Assembly (NCBI RefSeq): GCF_000090795.2
Contig: NW_003546401.1
Span: 72,119 to 101,845 of the forward strand
Direction: 5' to 3'
DNA: 29,727 nt
Source: Amphimedon queenslandica
Lineage: Eukaryota > Porifera > Demospongiae > Haplosclerida > Niphatidae
The notes beneath the pieces are model-generated. The model did no database searches, was not told the DNA's origin, and saw nothing but the letters and a program-made list of their open reading frames with translations. Shown piece after piece: positions 11,301-20,400 of the stretch (positions are counted from its first letter, which is position 1; each line of letters starts with the position of its first letter). The position numbers and the translations under genes are program-made.

Positions 11301-14300
11301 AGTGTCACCGTCAATAGAGTAAGGAAAGATGGGGTACTGGTCGTTGACAGTGTCAGTACTAATGGTAGTTCACCTGGTTTCGCTGGATTGCTTAATCCTG
11401 CCGGTAATTTATACATAGGAGGAGGGGCAGGAGGAGTGGGAGGGTATCAGGTATCACCTAATGCAGGGTCTCATGTGGGTCTCACTGGCTGTGTGGATAC
11501 TGCTACTCTTAGAGTAAGACCTAATATTCTATTTATTGTATTTATAGTGTTGTTATATACATGCTTTGTGATTAGTTTTAGGTTGCAGAATATAATAATT
11601 AGTATTTTTGTGTTAGCATACATGAATACATAGTATAGTAGTTAGTACAGGTTTTCAATTAGTAATGATAATACAGATGGACATAGATTAGGTGGCAAAT
11701 GACAAATTTATAAGTATGCATGTACTGTACATGTGGACTTACAGCATAAAATATGCTACTGGACACTAAATTTTTTTATCAATTTAATTCCATGTACATG
11801 TATGTTTATTATCAATTTATTTACATGTTAATTTCTGTATTATTTTCTCTAGGTCAATAGCTTTGGTTTAGGTGCTGTGATATCAAGCAGAGGTGTCATA
11901 CAGTGTCAAGTTGATCCCTGCTCTCATTCTCCCTGTCAAAATGGCGGCTCTTGTGTCTCTAGTGATCTCACTTACTCTTGTGTCTGCCCATTGGGTTACT
12001 CTGGGGATCAGTGTCAGGAAAGTGAGTGATTAGTTATAATATCTCGTTGACTGTTTTTATTTTATTTTTTTTTTAATTTTTTTCTATTTTTATTTTTTTA
12101 TTTTTTAAATTATTATTTTATTTGATTTTAGAATTTTGTATACATTTTTTTGTTTTTTATTTCTTTATTTTTGTTTTTTTATTTTTATTTTTTTAATTTT
12201 ATTTTTTATTATTTTTTATTCTTCTTGTTTTTATTTTTATTAATTTTTCCTTATTTTAATTTTTTTAATTTTTAATTTTTATCATTTAAAAAATTTTTTT
12301 AATTTTTGATTTTATTATTCTTTTTTAATTTTTTAAATTTTTTGTTTTTCTTATTTTTAATTTAATTAATTTTTTTATTTTAAAATTATTATTTTATTTG
12401 ATTTTTAGAATTTTTTTTTATTTTTTTTTGTTTTTTTTTATTTTCTTTTTTTATTATTTTTGTTTTATTTTTTATTTTTCTTGTTTTTATTTTTATTAAT
12501 TTTTTTATTTTTTATTTATTTTAATTTTTTTAATTTTTTAATTTTTTATTTTATTATTTTTTTAATTTTTTATTTTATTATTTTTTTAATTTTTTATTTT
12601 ATTATTATTTTATTTTTTATTTTATTATTTTTTTTTAATTTTTAGATTTTTTGTTTTTCTTATTTTTAATTAAATTAATTTTTTTATTTTTGANNNNNNN
12701 NNNNNNNNNNNNNNNNNNNNNNNNNNNNNNNNNNNNNNNNNNNNNNNNNNNNNNNNNNNNNNNNNNNNNNNNNNNNNNNNNNNNNNNNNNNNNNNNNNNN
12801 NNNNNNNNNNNNNNNNNNNNNNNNNNNNNNNNNNNNNNNNNNNNNNNNNNNNNNNNNNNNNNNNNNNNNNNNNNNNNNNNNNNNNNNNNNNNNNNNNNNN
12901 NNNNNNNNNNNNNNNNNNNNNNNNNNNNNNNNNNNNNNNNNNNNNNNNNNNNNNNNNNNNNNNNNNNNNNNNNNNNNNNNNNNNNNNNNNNNNNNNNNNN
13001 NNNNNNNNNNNNNNNNNNNNNNNNNNNNNNNNNNNNNNNNNNNNNNNNNNNNNNNNNNNNNNNNNNNNNNNNNNNNNNNNNNNNNNNNNNNNNNNNNNNN
13101 NNNNNNNNNNNNNNNNNNNNNNNNNNNNNNNNNNNNNNNNNNNNNNNNNNNNNNNNNNNNNNNNGTATCATTTCTAATGCTACAGAGGGAGCTGCTATCA
13201 GTCAGTGTCCTACTAGTGTCGCTTGTAATGTTAATCCTTGTCTTAATGGAGGGAAGTGTATAGCAGTCCTGGTTAATGGCATTATAGAGGAGAGGTGTCA
13301 GTGCTCACTGCCTTTCGCTGCTGGAGCAAAGTGTGAACAACGTAAGTCATTTAATGAAAATAAAATGAATGAGTATATATTAAATGATTAATAATAAAAT
13401 GATTTATAATAAAATTGATTTTTTAATTATTGTAGGAGTTTCGTTTAGTTCTGCTTTTTTTGCTGGTGATGGCTACCTTCTGTTTCCAGCTGTTAATATT
13501 CCTCTTAGCAGGTTAACTATAAGAACTCTTACACTCTTTATATAATATATATTATCTTCCATCATTAAATATCTCTCCCTCTCCACTCTATAGTATTACA
13601 ATACATACTGAAATAAGATTGTCTATCATTCCTAGCAATGGATCAGGACTATTACTCTATATTGGCCATGTAAGGGAGAATTTCACACACACACACCCAC
13701 ACACAGTACTACATGTATGTATTGTACATTTACTTACATGCACATTAAATTTTTTATCTGCTTATCTAATAGAGTTCTATAAAAACTTATTTTATCAGAA
13801 TATTAGACTATTTTTATTGTTTAATGTTATGTATAAATTTAATTTTATTCGTGTACATGCTTATCTGCCTATGGTAATACAGTTCCTAATAAAGGAGCGT
13901 TTGTTAGTACATATCTATAAAAAAACTAATTTTGTCAGAATATTGGACTATTTTATTTTTTATTGTTTAAATTTATTCTTAGGCTAATCCATCGACTGGT
14001 AATTATTTACTGGTTGGTATGAACGAAGGAGTGTTAGAGTTCCGTTTTCAACTGGGCTCTGGAGTTGGTTTAGTTGAAACTAGCCAACCATTAGCGATAG
14101 GGCAGCAGCATAACATCACACTATTGAGGTAACTTTAAGTATTATGTACTCTTGATAATACATGTACATGTACTTGTTGATTTTTAACTCACATACGCAT
14201 ACATGTATACTGTATATGTATTATTACTAGACGAATGTAAAACATTAAAGGGGTGAGCCTAAGCAAGCTATAGATTATGTGCTGTATGATATACATGTAT

Positions 14301-15689
14301 GAGCTAGCAAAGCAATTGCACATGTCTAAATTCAGTATCTTGTAGTCATCTTGCTTAAATTAAAGTTATCTTGCTTATAGTTAGAAGCAGTCACTGAAAA
14401 AATCATGTTTGAAGATTGTATTATTATAATGGTTTATGCATGTATGTAAGAATTATATGTACAAACTAATAATAATGATGGAGGTGCATGATTCTTCCTA
14501 TTGCATCACATGTAATATTATGCATGTAATTACATGTACATGTATATTTTTATTTTTGTTTTTATTATACTGTATTATTGATAATAGTAATAAATATTTG
14601 CATTAATACTGTAGGACTGATTATAGAGGAAGAATATTAATGTCACAAGGTAACACCACAGTGTTTACTGATGGAATGTCTCAGGGTTCATCAAGACACT
14701 TGAATCTTTCGCCGTACGACTTTGTACTGTTTCTAGGTAAGAGATTTTATAAAGCTTTATTATGTTCAATGCATAAATGTGTATTTAGTTTCATTTCTCA
14801 TTTTTTGTGGGCAGGGCTTTTCACAGAATTTTGGCATAGAGCTTATGCAGCTTCTTATCAGTTGTGGCCAAAGACCCTGTACTATATATAGTACAGGGTA
14901 TTTTGACAAAAATTTAAATGAAGAGAATTTTGATTAGAAATTTTTTTCTGGTGCATATACATGTTTTAATGTTGTTTAGAAAGTTTGAGCTGATCCCGAT
15001 GAAATTTAAAATTTTTATGAATTTTTAAAGTTACTCAAAAATTGAGCAAAATACCCAAGGCTATAGCCTTTGGTCATCAGCCAAATTTTGTCAAAAATAG
15101 CATCAAGAGAATTTTCCATTTTAAAATTTTTTTCTGGTACATATACATGTTTTTATGTTGTGTAGAAAGTTTGAGCTGATTCCGCTCAAATTTGGATTTT
15201 TTATGAATTTTTGAAGTTGCTCCAAGTGCAAATATGTACTCATAAAACATCCTATTTATGCTCACATAGCAAGCTTTGTGGGAAACTTTTTTGTGGGTAC
15301 ATTTTATCCTGTCTTGTACATATACATGTACATGTACATGTAGCTACCAGTATTCATGCCTGTGTAATATCATTAGTCAAATAATGGGCCTGGAAAGCTT
15401 TTCACTATCTGTGTGCATGTATATGTATATACTACTTCATATCTAATAAATAGAAAATTTAAACTATTTTTGGTTATTTTGATTGACATAGATGTACATA
15501 CACTATAACCTCATTATTATTTTTATTCTAGGCGGAGCCCCAAATGTTCCTCTCATATCTCAGCAAGTTTATCAAACTGGTTTTTCAGGATGTCTAGTCT
15601 CAGTGGTTCAGCTTGGCTATTCAATGAATCCAGAGCCAGTTCCATTTGACACTTCATCAGTCGGGGAGAATGTAACAACTTGTTCATAA
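2381..15689 (+). CDS. Giant secreted multi-EGF / laminin G protein (EYS/agrin/Crumbs-like)
   Basis: Exons chained by splice sites and phase: 2381-2453, 2895-7184, 7432-8082, 8557-9327, 9520-10296, 11035-11513, 11853-12021, gap, (13165)-13341, 13436-13511, 13594-13669, 13983-14128, 14615-14736 and 15532-15689 (stop). Visible coding length is about 2,650 codons. Exon 1 encodes a signal peptide ([16 protein letters not shown]... ending SVAQ). Next come 37 six-cysteine EGF modules, many with the calcium-binding D-I-D/N-E/D-C start and O-fucose-type C-x4-T/S-C sites. Then LamG-EGF, LamG-EGF-EGF, LamG-EGF-EGF, LamG-EGF, gap, EGF and a final LamG ending in FSGCLVSV...VTTCS. There is no transmembrane helix or cytoplasmic tail, which argues against a Crumbs orthologue. 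The LamG-terminated interleaved order resembles eyes shut/EYS or agrin/perlecan ends. Likely a matrix or apical extracellular protein; orthology is unproven. Confidence 0.85.
2895..7184 (+). repeat. Single exon encoding 37 tandem EGF modules
   Basis: One uninterrupted 4,290-nt exon carries 37 consecutive EGF-like repeats. I counted them by their six-cysteine pattern, from [12 protein letters not shown] to [10 protein letters not shown]. Both ends are phase 1: the acceptor after ...tttag at 2893-2894 and the donor gtacag at 7185. Most modules are about 37-39 residues. Module 24 has a Gly/Pro-rich insert between cysteines 3 and 4 (about 5578-5628). An open frame continuing upstream to 2501 is intron read-through: it lacks EGF pattern, while exon 1 supplies the signal peptide in matching phase. 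Confidence 0.88.
7185..7431 (+). other. Intron with a fragment of the dispersed monomer repeat
   Basis: Between the EGF-array exon and the first LamG exon. Positions about 7208-7310 (agagaattctcc, then atacatgtt, then agaaagtttgaactgatt) match the monomers at 10355-10850 and 14880-15230, so this is a solo diverged monomer fragment. Confidence 0.6.
8262..8464. mobile_element. MITE with about 24-bp inverted ends and TA flanks
   Basis: This 203-bp element lies in the intron between the first and second LamG exons. The left end reads ccatatagccac...tttcgagg. The reverse complement of the right end reads ccgtatagccac...tttcgagg. The two align over about 24 bp with a few mismatches. Both sides are flanked by TA (8260-8261 and 8465-8466), as for Tc1/mariner-type insertions. 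It has no coding capacity. Its interior is CpG-richer than the intron around it. Confidence 0.65.
9394..9515 (+). repeat. Polypyrimidine (CT)n tract in an intron
   Basis: Almost pure C/T sequence (ctctctctc, tttctctct units) fills the last about 120 nt of this intron and runs into the acceptor at 9518-9519. It is an exaggerated polypyrimidine tract and length-variable by nature. Apparent open frames through it (Ser/Leu/Phe/Pro) are artefacts. Confidence 0.75.
10350..10925 (+). repeat. Dispersed repeat, copy A: three tandem monomers plus a distal arm
   Basis: Three direct monomers of about 176-185 bp start with tttgccaaaaatgaaaag near 10355, 10531 and 10716. Each continues with gagaattct(c/t)c, a cat-atacatg block and agaaagtttgagctgatt. 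After the third monomer comes a unique arm (about 10850-10920: gccatgtactgtattgtagtgc, then gctcatgaagctcatgctg). That arm recurs inverted at 24497-24560, so the same family sits in both places. No coding capacity is seen. Confidence 0.75.
12050..12693 (+). repeat. T/A-only low-complexity tract
   Basis: About 640 nt almost entirely of T and A on this strand, with T strongly dominant, and with locally repeated units such as ttttattttatta. It runs directly into the assembly gap. Open frames here are meaningless Phe/Leu/Ile strings. It is probably an expanded T-rich satellite in an intron, and the likely cause of the gap. Confidence 0.8.
12694..13164. other. Assembly gap (471 N), probably hiding a LamG exon
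   Basis: A run of N. The sequence resuming at 13165 is already inside an exon ([14 protein letters not shown]) that completes a laminin G domain's terminal cysteine before an EGF module. The missing piece should therefore contain an acceptor that joins phase 1 (from 12021) and most of one LamG domain. The gap length may be arbitrary. Confidence 0.8.
13771..13975 (+). repeat. Partial duplication inside an intron, next to the 3' splice site
   Basis: About 13771-13823 and 13914-13972 are diverged direct copies, both reading ctataaaaa, then tcagaatatt, then ggacta or agacta, then tattgttt. The second copy runs into the acceptor at 13981-13982; the first lacks a following AG. The intron's 3' region was therefore duplicated about 143 bp apart. 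Confidence 0.6.
14129..14614 (+). other. Intron of the EGF/LamG gene, no gene seen
   Basis: AT-rich intron between two exons of the last LamG domain. It contains several acatgta motifs and no recognisable gene or RNA. Splice signals are gtaact at 14129 and ctgtag ending at 14614. Confidence 0.6.
14808..15292 (+). repeat. Dispersed repeat, copy C: two monomers plus terminal arm
   Basis: This lies in the last intron of the EGF/LamG gene. Monomers start near 14898 and 15081 and contain gagaatttt, a catatacatgtttt block and agaaagtttgagctgat. They are centred on palindromes: tgtactatatatagtaca near 14880 and aaggctatagcctttgg near 15057. The distal end (about 15259-15285, gctcacatagcaagctttg then tgggaaac) matches the inverted end of copy B near 24487-24512. 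This suggests the family's true terminus. Confidence 0.65.
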
Positions 15690-15900
15690 CAGTGACCCTG
15701 TTTTTTATGTTTTCACTTATAACCAATGTCATAATTTTTACATTTTTAATAACAAAGTTAATTATAGTGCTCATTACAAAAAAATAAAGTTTATAACCTG
15801 AGGTCATCAAATGTTATGAGGGTGAAATTATTAAGGAGCAGTGATAGTAATATCACATTGCAATGAGAGCTAAATTACATGCAGCTACTATGAGTGCATC
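15690..15900 (+). promoter_or_regulatory. 3' UTR and poly(A) signal of the EGF/LamG gene
   Basis: Follows the TAA at 15687-15689. A canonical AATAAA lies at 15783-15788, about 95 nt after the stop. The segment from about 15690 is similar to 16965-17130, which indicates an old duplication. Confidence 0.6.
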
Positions 15901-16438
15901 CATAGGGGTAGGAACTGGGGGGGCAGGAGGGGCTTAAGCCCCCGCAACTTTCATTGAAGGGGGGCTTAGCCCCTCCAACTTTAAGTGATATACATGTATT
16001 ACTATTATCAACACTATAGACTTTAGTTTAGGTAATCCTTATATGTGTGCATATTGTGTGATGATTCGTTTAATAAAACAATTAATACAATCTAGCTTCT
16101 AAGAACACACTAGTTTTTTCAGAAATACACAAGCTTCAACATTAGCTTTAGCTGAGCATAGATTTTCGATGTTAAGGAGATGAAAAAACTACTTGTGCTC
16201 CACAATGTCACAAGAGCGTCTTAATCATGTAGTTATTTAGCATACTCATAAAGAATTTACAGACAATTTATACATCGAGGACATTGCAAAGGAATTCATT
16301 ACATTTAATGAGCATAGATGCCAATATTTTGGACAATATTAATTTCAGTACAATGATCAATTGTTAAATCATGCTCCTATGATTTCCAATAAATAATACC
16401 TTAGCCCCCCCAACTTTTAGTTTGTTCCTACCCCTATG
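15901..16438 (+). mobile_element. Internally deleted hAT-family transposon
   Basis: The 538-bp element begins cataggggtaggaac and ends with its exact 15-bp reverse complement. It is flanked by a perfect 8-bp target duplication, agtgcatc, at 15893-15900 and 16439-16446. Eight-bp duplications are the hAT hallmark. Subterminal ggggctta/gcccc units occur at both ends. The interior keeps only the C-terminal dimerisation part of a hAT transposase, broken by stops (separate entry). It is non-autonomous; the intact duplication suggests fairly recent movement. Confidence 0.88.
16118..16342 (+). pseudogene. Remnant of hAT transposase C-terminal dimerisation domain
   Basis: One plus-strand frame reads STLALAEHRFSMLRR, stop, KNYLCSTMSQERLNHVVI, stop, HTHKEFTDNLYIEDIAKEF. 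This matches the conserved hAT dimerisation pattern (A-E-R-x-FS-x-LRR ... STM-x-Q-x-RLN ... H ... K). Two in-frame stops and the absence of the rest of the transposase make it a pseudogene. Confidence 0.8.
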
Positions 16439-16446
16439 AGTGCATC

Positions 16447-17483
16447 CATGTATACAATACATATATAGAATAGTAGATTGGGATGTAACAACTGTGGCAT
16501 TAATGTTTATATCAATTAAATGTAGCCAGGGATAATGTAGCATTATCCCATTCCAAAAATTTTGTGTTAGATAGAAGAAGTACACAGGATGCCTATCAAT
16601 GACTGACAGTGCCAGTTTTATACTGTCATTTTTGAAAAGTCTATTGTGGGTTGCAACTTTTGTTATGATAGTCATATCTAGCTTTGTGTTTACACAGCAC
16701 AATTTGACCTGTTTCTCTGTATGAGCAAGCCATTCTATGAACTTCAAAGGGGACTATCTAAATTGACTGGTGTGTCTTGTGTTGTCTGATTACATTAAAA
16801 AAACAGCCCACCTACTTGACAACTGCCAATGCAGTTGTAAGGTCTATGCAAATAGCTGTATATAGATCTGGCATGTATTAAGAACTATGCAAAAAGGTGC
16901 CTCAAATCAATAAATCTGATTAAGACAATATGTTCATTCCAAGTGTTTACTTTAATTATTATTAGGTGACTGTGTTTTTAATGTTTTCAGTTTGTTAATC
17001 CATTTTTGTAAGTGATACATACTTAACCAGAGTCATAATTTTACATTTTAATAATAAAATTAAATATAGCGTTCATTATGATAAATAAATTGCATTGGAT
17101 TTGAATAGCCTGAAGTGATTAGGGTTCTGGAACTGCAATTAGCAGCAGTTACATATAATTGTCATGAGAATGCAATACTACATGTAGCTACTACATGACT
17201 AAGCATCTGTTACTAAGCATCCATAGCTACATATAGTATTGCAATGTCATGACATTGCAACTGACCTGCATAGAATAGTAGTATCGGGTGTAGTCTGTAG
17301 GAGTCATTGTATATAGTTTAGTATGTAGGAGTTTTTATTGTTTATGCCTCATGAGTCAGCAATAACATACCACATAAGGGGAATTTCCTATTAAATTTCA
17401 ATTATACATGACTACAACATCCTTTGACAAAGCCTGAGTTCAGCACTTCTCAAGACAAGTAAACAACATGAAAATAGTTGCTA
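16447..17483. other. Intergenic DNA with a diverged duplicate of the upstream 3' flank
   Basis: No gene is recognised; open frames here show no domain pattern. About 16965-17290 resembles 15690-15900 plus 16447-16475. Shared blocks are tgttttttatgttttca/tgtttttaatgttttca, then gtcataattttacat, aataaaatt, attatagtgctcatta/atatagcgttcatta, and gcagctacta/gtagctacta. The hAT element is absent from this second copy. Confidence 0.5.
17159..17255. repeat. Long imperfect hairpin (about 31-bp arms)
   Basis: Arms at about 17159-17189 and 17225-17255 (tgtcatga...tgcaatactacatgtagcta against its inverse) pair with about three mismatches around a loop of about 35 nt. It has no coding content. It is probably a fold-back element end or a rearrangement product. 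Confidence 0.65.
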
Positions 17484-20400
17484 ATGGCTAAAAGCTTCAG
17501 CAGAAACGGTAAAACATATGAATTGTATGTATTGTTATTGTTTTATTTTAATTTTTTAAAAATAGATCACAAACTCATTGGAAGATTTAGTCACCACACA
17601 GTGGTGGTAGGTGATTCATTGTATGCATGGGCTGGTGATCAAGTTGGTTCACCTAAAGTACATGATAATGAAGAGAAAAGAAAGTTTATCAGCAAAATAC
17701 AAAAATTTACTCCTTCAACTGGTCACTGGATTAATAAGGATACCACTGGTTTTCCTCCATTAGGAGTGAGGGGATACTTTTGCACTGCAATACATAATCA
17801 ATTGTATTATTTTGGAGGACATTGCAACCATGATGAGTGCTATCACAACAATATCACACAGTTAAATACTGTCAGCTTTCAGTGGAGGGATATAGAATTA
17901 ACTGATGCAACTAGACCAGTTATGAGGAGAGCTAATGGTGGAATGTTGTCATTCGAACATGATGGCGTACACCATTTACTGATGATAGGTGGAATAGGAT
18001 CCAAACCAGCTGTGCAACTGCAAGGCAATAGCTATACTAATTTATCTAATGAACGATGGCGAACCAATGAGCACTCAATGTATGAATTATCAAGCCAAGG
18101 TATCAAGAGTAGTGTGGTAATTTTACATGTGTAATCATAATTATTTTATTAGGAAAATGGAGTAGTCCTTCTATCATTGGGGAATGTATACCGCCTGCTA
18201 GTAGCTTTGTCTTTGAAAAAATAAGTAATACTCGGGCTGTTCTATTTGGTGGATGGTTCAATGGCATATGCAGTAGTGCTCTCTATTTACTAGAAGTATC
18301 AATATCACTTAATATAGTAGTATGTTAAGAATGCATTGAAAAGTTGTACATTGACTAATACCGTATAGTAAGAATGGTATTAGATAAATTTATTTCTTTA
18401 GTACTGGCAATGTGTCAATAATCAATCACCTTCATGGCCTGTTGGAAGATGGGGGCATGCAGGTGCAATTATCAATGGAACTTTTCTAGTGATTTCAGGA
18501 GGAATGGATGAAAATAAAACATTTCTGAATGACTCTTGGGCCTATGATATCAACCTTTCATCATGGAAAATAGTGATTATATGCTTATAAATTTTATTTT
18601 ATATTATGGTTCTTTTTAATGTAGATTCCTGTACCAGAATCATTTAGTCGGAGAGTTTCTCAATCATTGTCAGTGATTTACACAGAATTTGATTGTGTGT
18701 GGTTGGTGTCAGTTGGTGGATTAGCATTGAATAGAAGTCGTGAGCGACTTCGTTCTCAAACTTGCATTTCTGATGATACAACCTTAATTGAGATAGGTAT
18801 AAACATATAATTTAGTGTTATTATTAAGCCTACATTTCCTATATGACAATTGTTATTTCTACTAAAATTGTAGTGCATGTGGTTAAGCATAATATTTTAC
18901 TTAGATCAAATATTTTTGTCACCTAAAGAAAGTCAAGAAAAGTACTATGAGCAGTTGAAGTTACAAGGAAAGGATCAAATGATGGATCATGGCTATCAAA
19001 CAAGAATGAACATAGAAATAGCACAAATTGACAATACAAAACAAGCTCTTATGAGAGATCTTCTTGTAAAGGAAAGTGAAGTCAAGATAATGCAGCAAGA
19101 ACTACGAATTCAAAGAGATGTTTTGAGTACTAAAATAAAAGAGAAACAGGAACAATCTCACAAGCAGCTACAGCAGGAAGAGACTGATTTTAAAGCTAAA
19201 AGAACATTTCAACAACTGCAATTGCAAAAACAGGTATGTTGAATTAGTAACAATAATGCTTAAACACAATACTTTAAAGCAGGATAATTTACACAGAAAA
19301 ATGACCCAAACAGTAGAAGCATCTACTATGACTGATGCTCAATTTCAAAATGGTATGGTGATAGCTACTTAGACTATTTTGTCATCTTATATTTCTTACT
19401 TCAGAAAGAAAATTGCATATGGGTCCTATTAATCATGATTACCAGTATCTAATCTCTTCACTTGGTAAGCCAATGTAGACTTCATTATGCTAACGGTATT
19501 TTAGATAGTTTTGAAAGTATTGATGTTCCTGAAAAGCAACTTTTCATCATTGAGGGGGATTCCTTGCATTTTTTTAACTGGGAAGAATATGGTTTAAGAA
19601 TCACAGTTCATCGAGGAACTGTGCTGCCTTCTGATACTCTTGGGATAGCTGTTGGTGCATTTATTCAAGGAGGGCAAAAATTTCCAGAAGATACTGAGCT
19701 AGTCAGTGCTGTTTATGCTGTAATTTTCTCTAAGGCTCCTTTGAAACCCATTCAACTGGAAATGCAACATTGTGTTTCAGTAGAATCAGCAGTTCACAGC
19801 AGTTACCTTAGCTTTGCTTCTGCACTTTTAACTAAGCCTCCTTACAATTTTCAAATAAAAGAAGGAGGGACTTTTCCATCTGGTAATCGATACGGCTACA
19901 TTAGTACATCTAAATCTCATCTTTGGTCTCTAATCATTAAACCCTTTAGAAGACGGCATGCAAATTGTAAGATTTATGTCGACTGAGATTATGCTTTAAT
20001 ATTTTGTTTTCATAATTTAGATTTATCTTTTCCCAAACAATACTTTTGTCAAGTTGTGTATGAGATCAAAATACCCGGAAGAAAATGGAAGATGAAAATT
20101 TTTTTTGGTAAAGATCTTGGTGTTATCATAAAGGTAATTATTGTACAAATCAACTGTAGTGTATGACTGTTGTTTGCAGCACTTACAGGGAACACTAAGA
20201 AAGCAGCAAACTGTTAAAGAATTAGACTTAACATTTCAATTTGAAATTGTTGATGAGCATATAGAATTTTGTTTTGATGCTTGCAGAGAAATCCCTGGAT
20301 GGACAATACAACCACATGCCTTCCCTATAAGGGTATAAGTAGATCTAAGCACAATCAGAATTATCAAACTTTGTTTATAGGCCAGCCAGGAGGCAATTGA

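Noticed and set aside
12460-13391. Phe/Leu/Ile-rich frames around the T tract and N gap
   Set aside because: Produced by low-complexity T/A sequence and unknown bases. Only 13165-13341 is exon-like.
2381-15689. Calling the large gene Notch or Crumbs
   Set aside because: No LNR, ankyrin or transmembrane segment (Notch). No transmembrane helix or short cytoplasmic motif (Crumbs); it ends with a secreted LamG.
16364-16747. 127-aa minus-strand frame in the intergenic region
   Set aside because: It crosses the hAT right end and target duplication and shows no recognisable domain or splice context.
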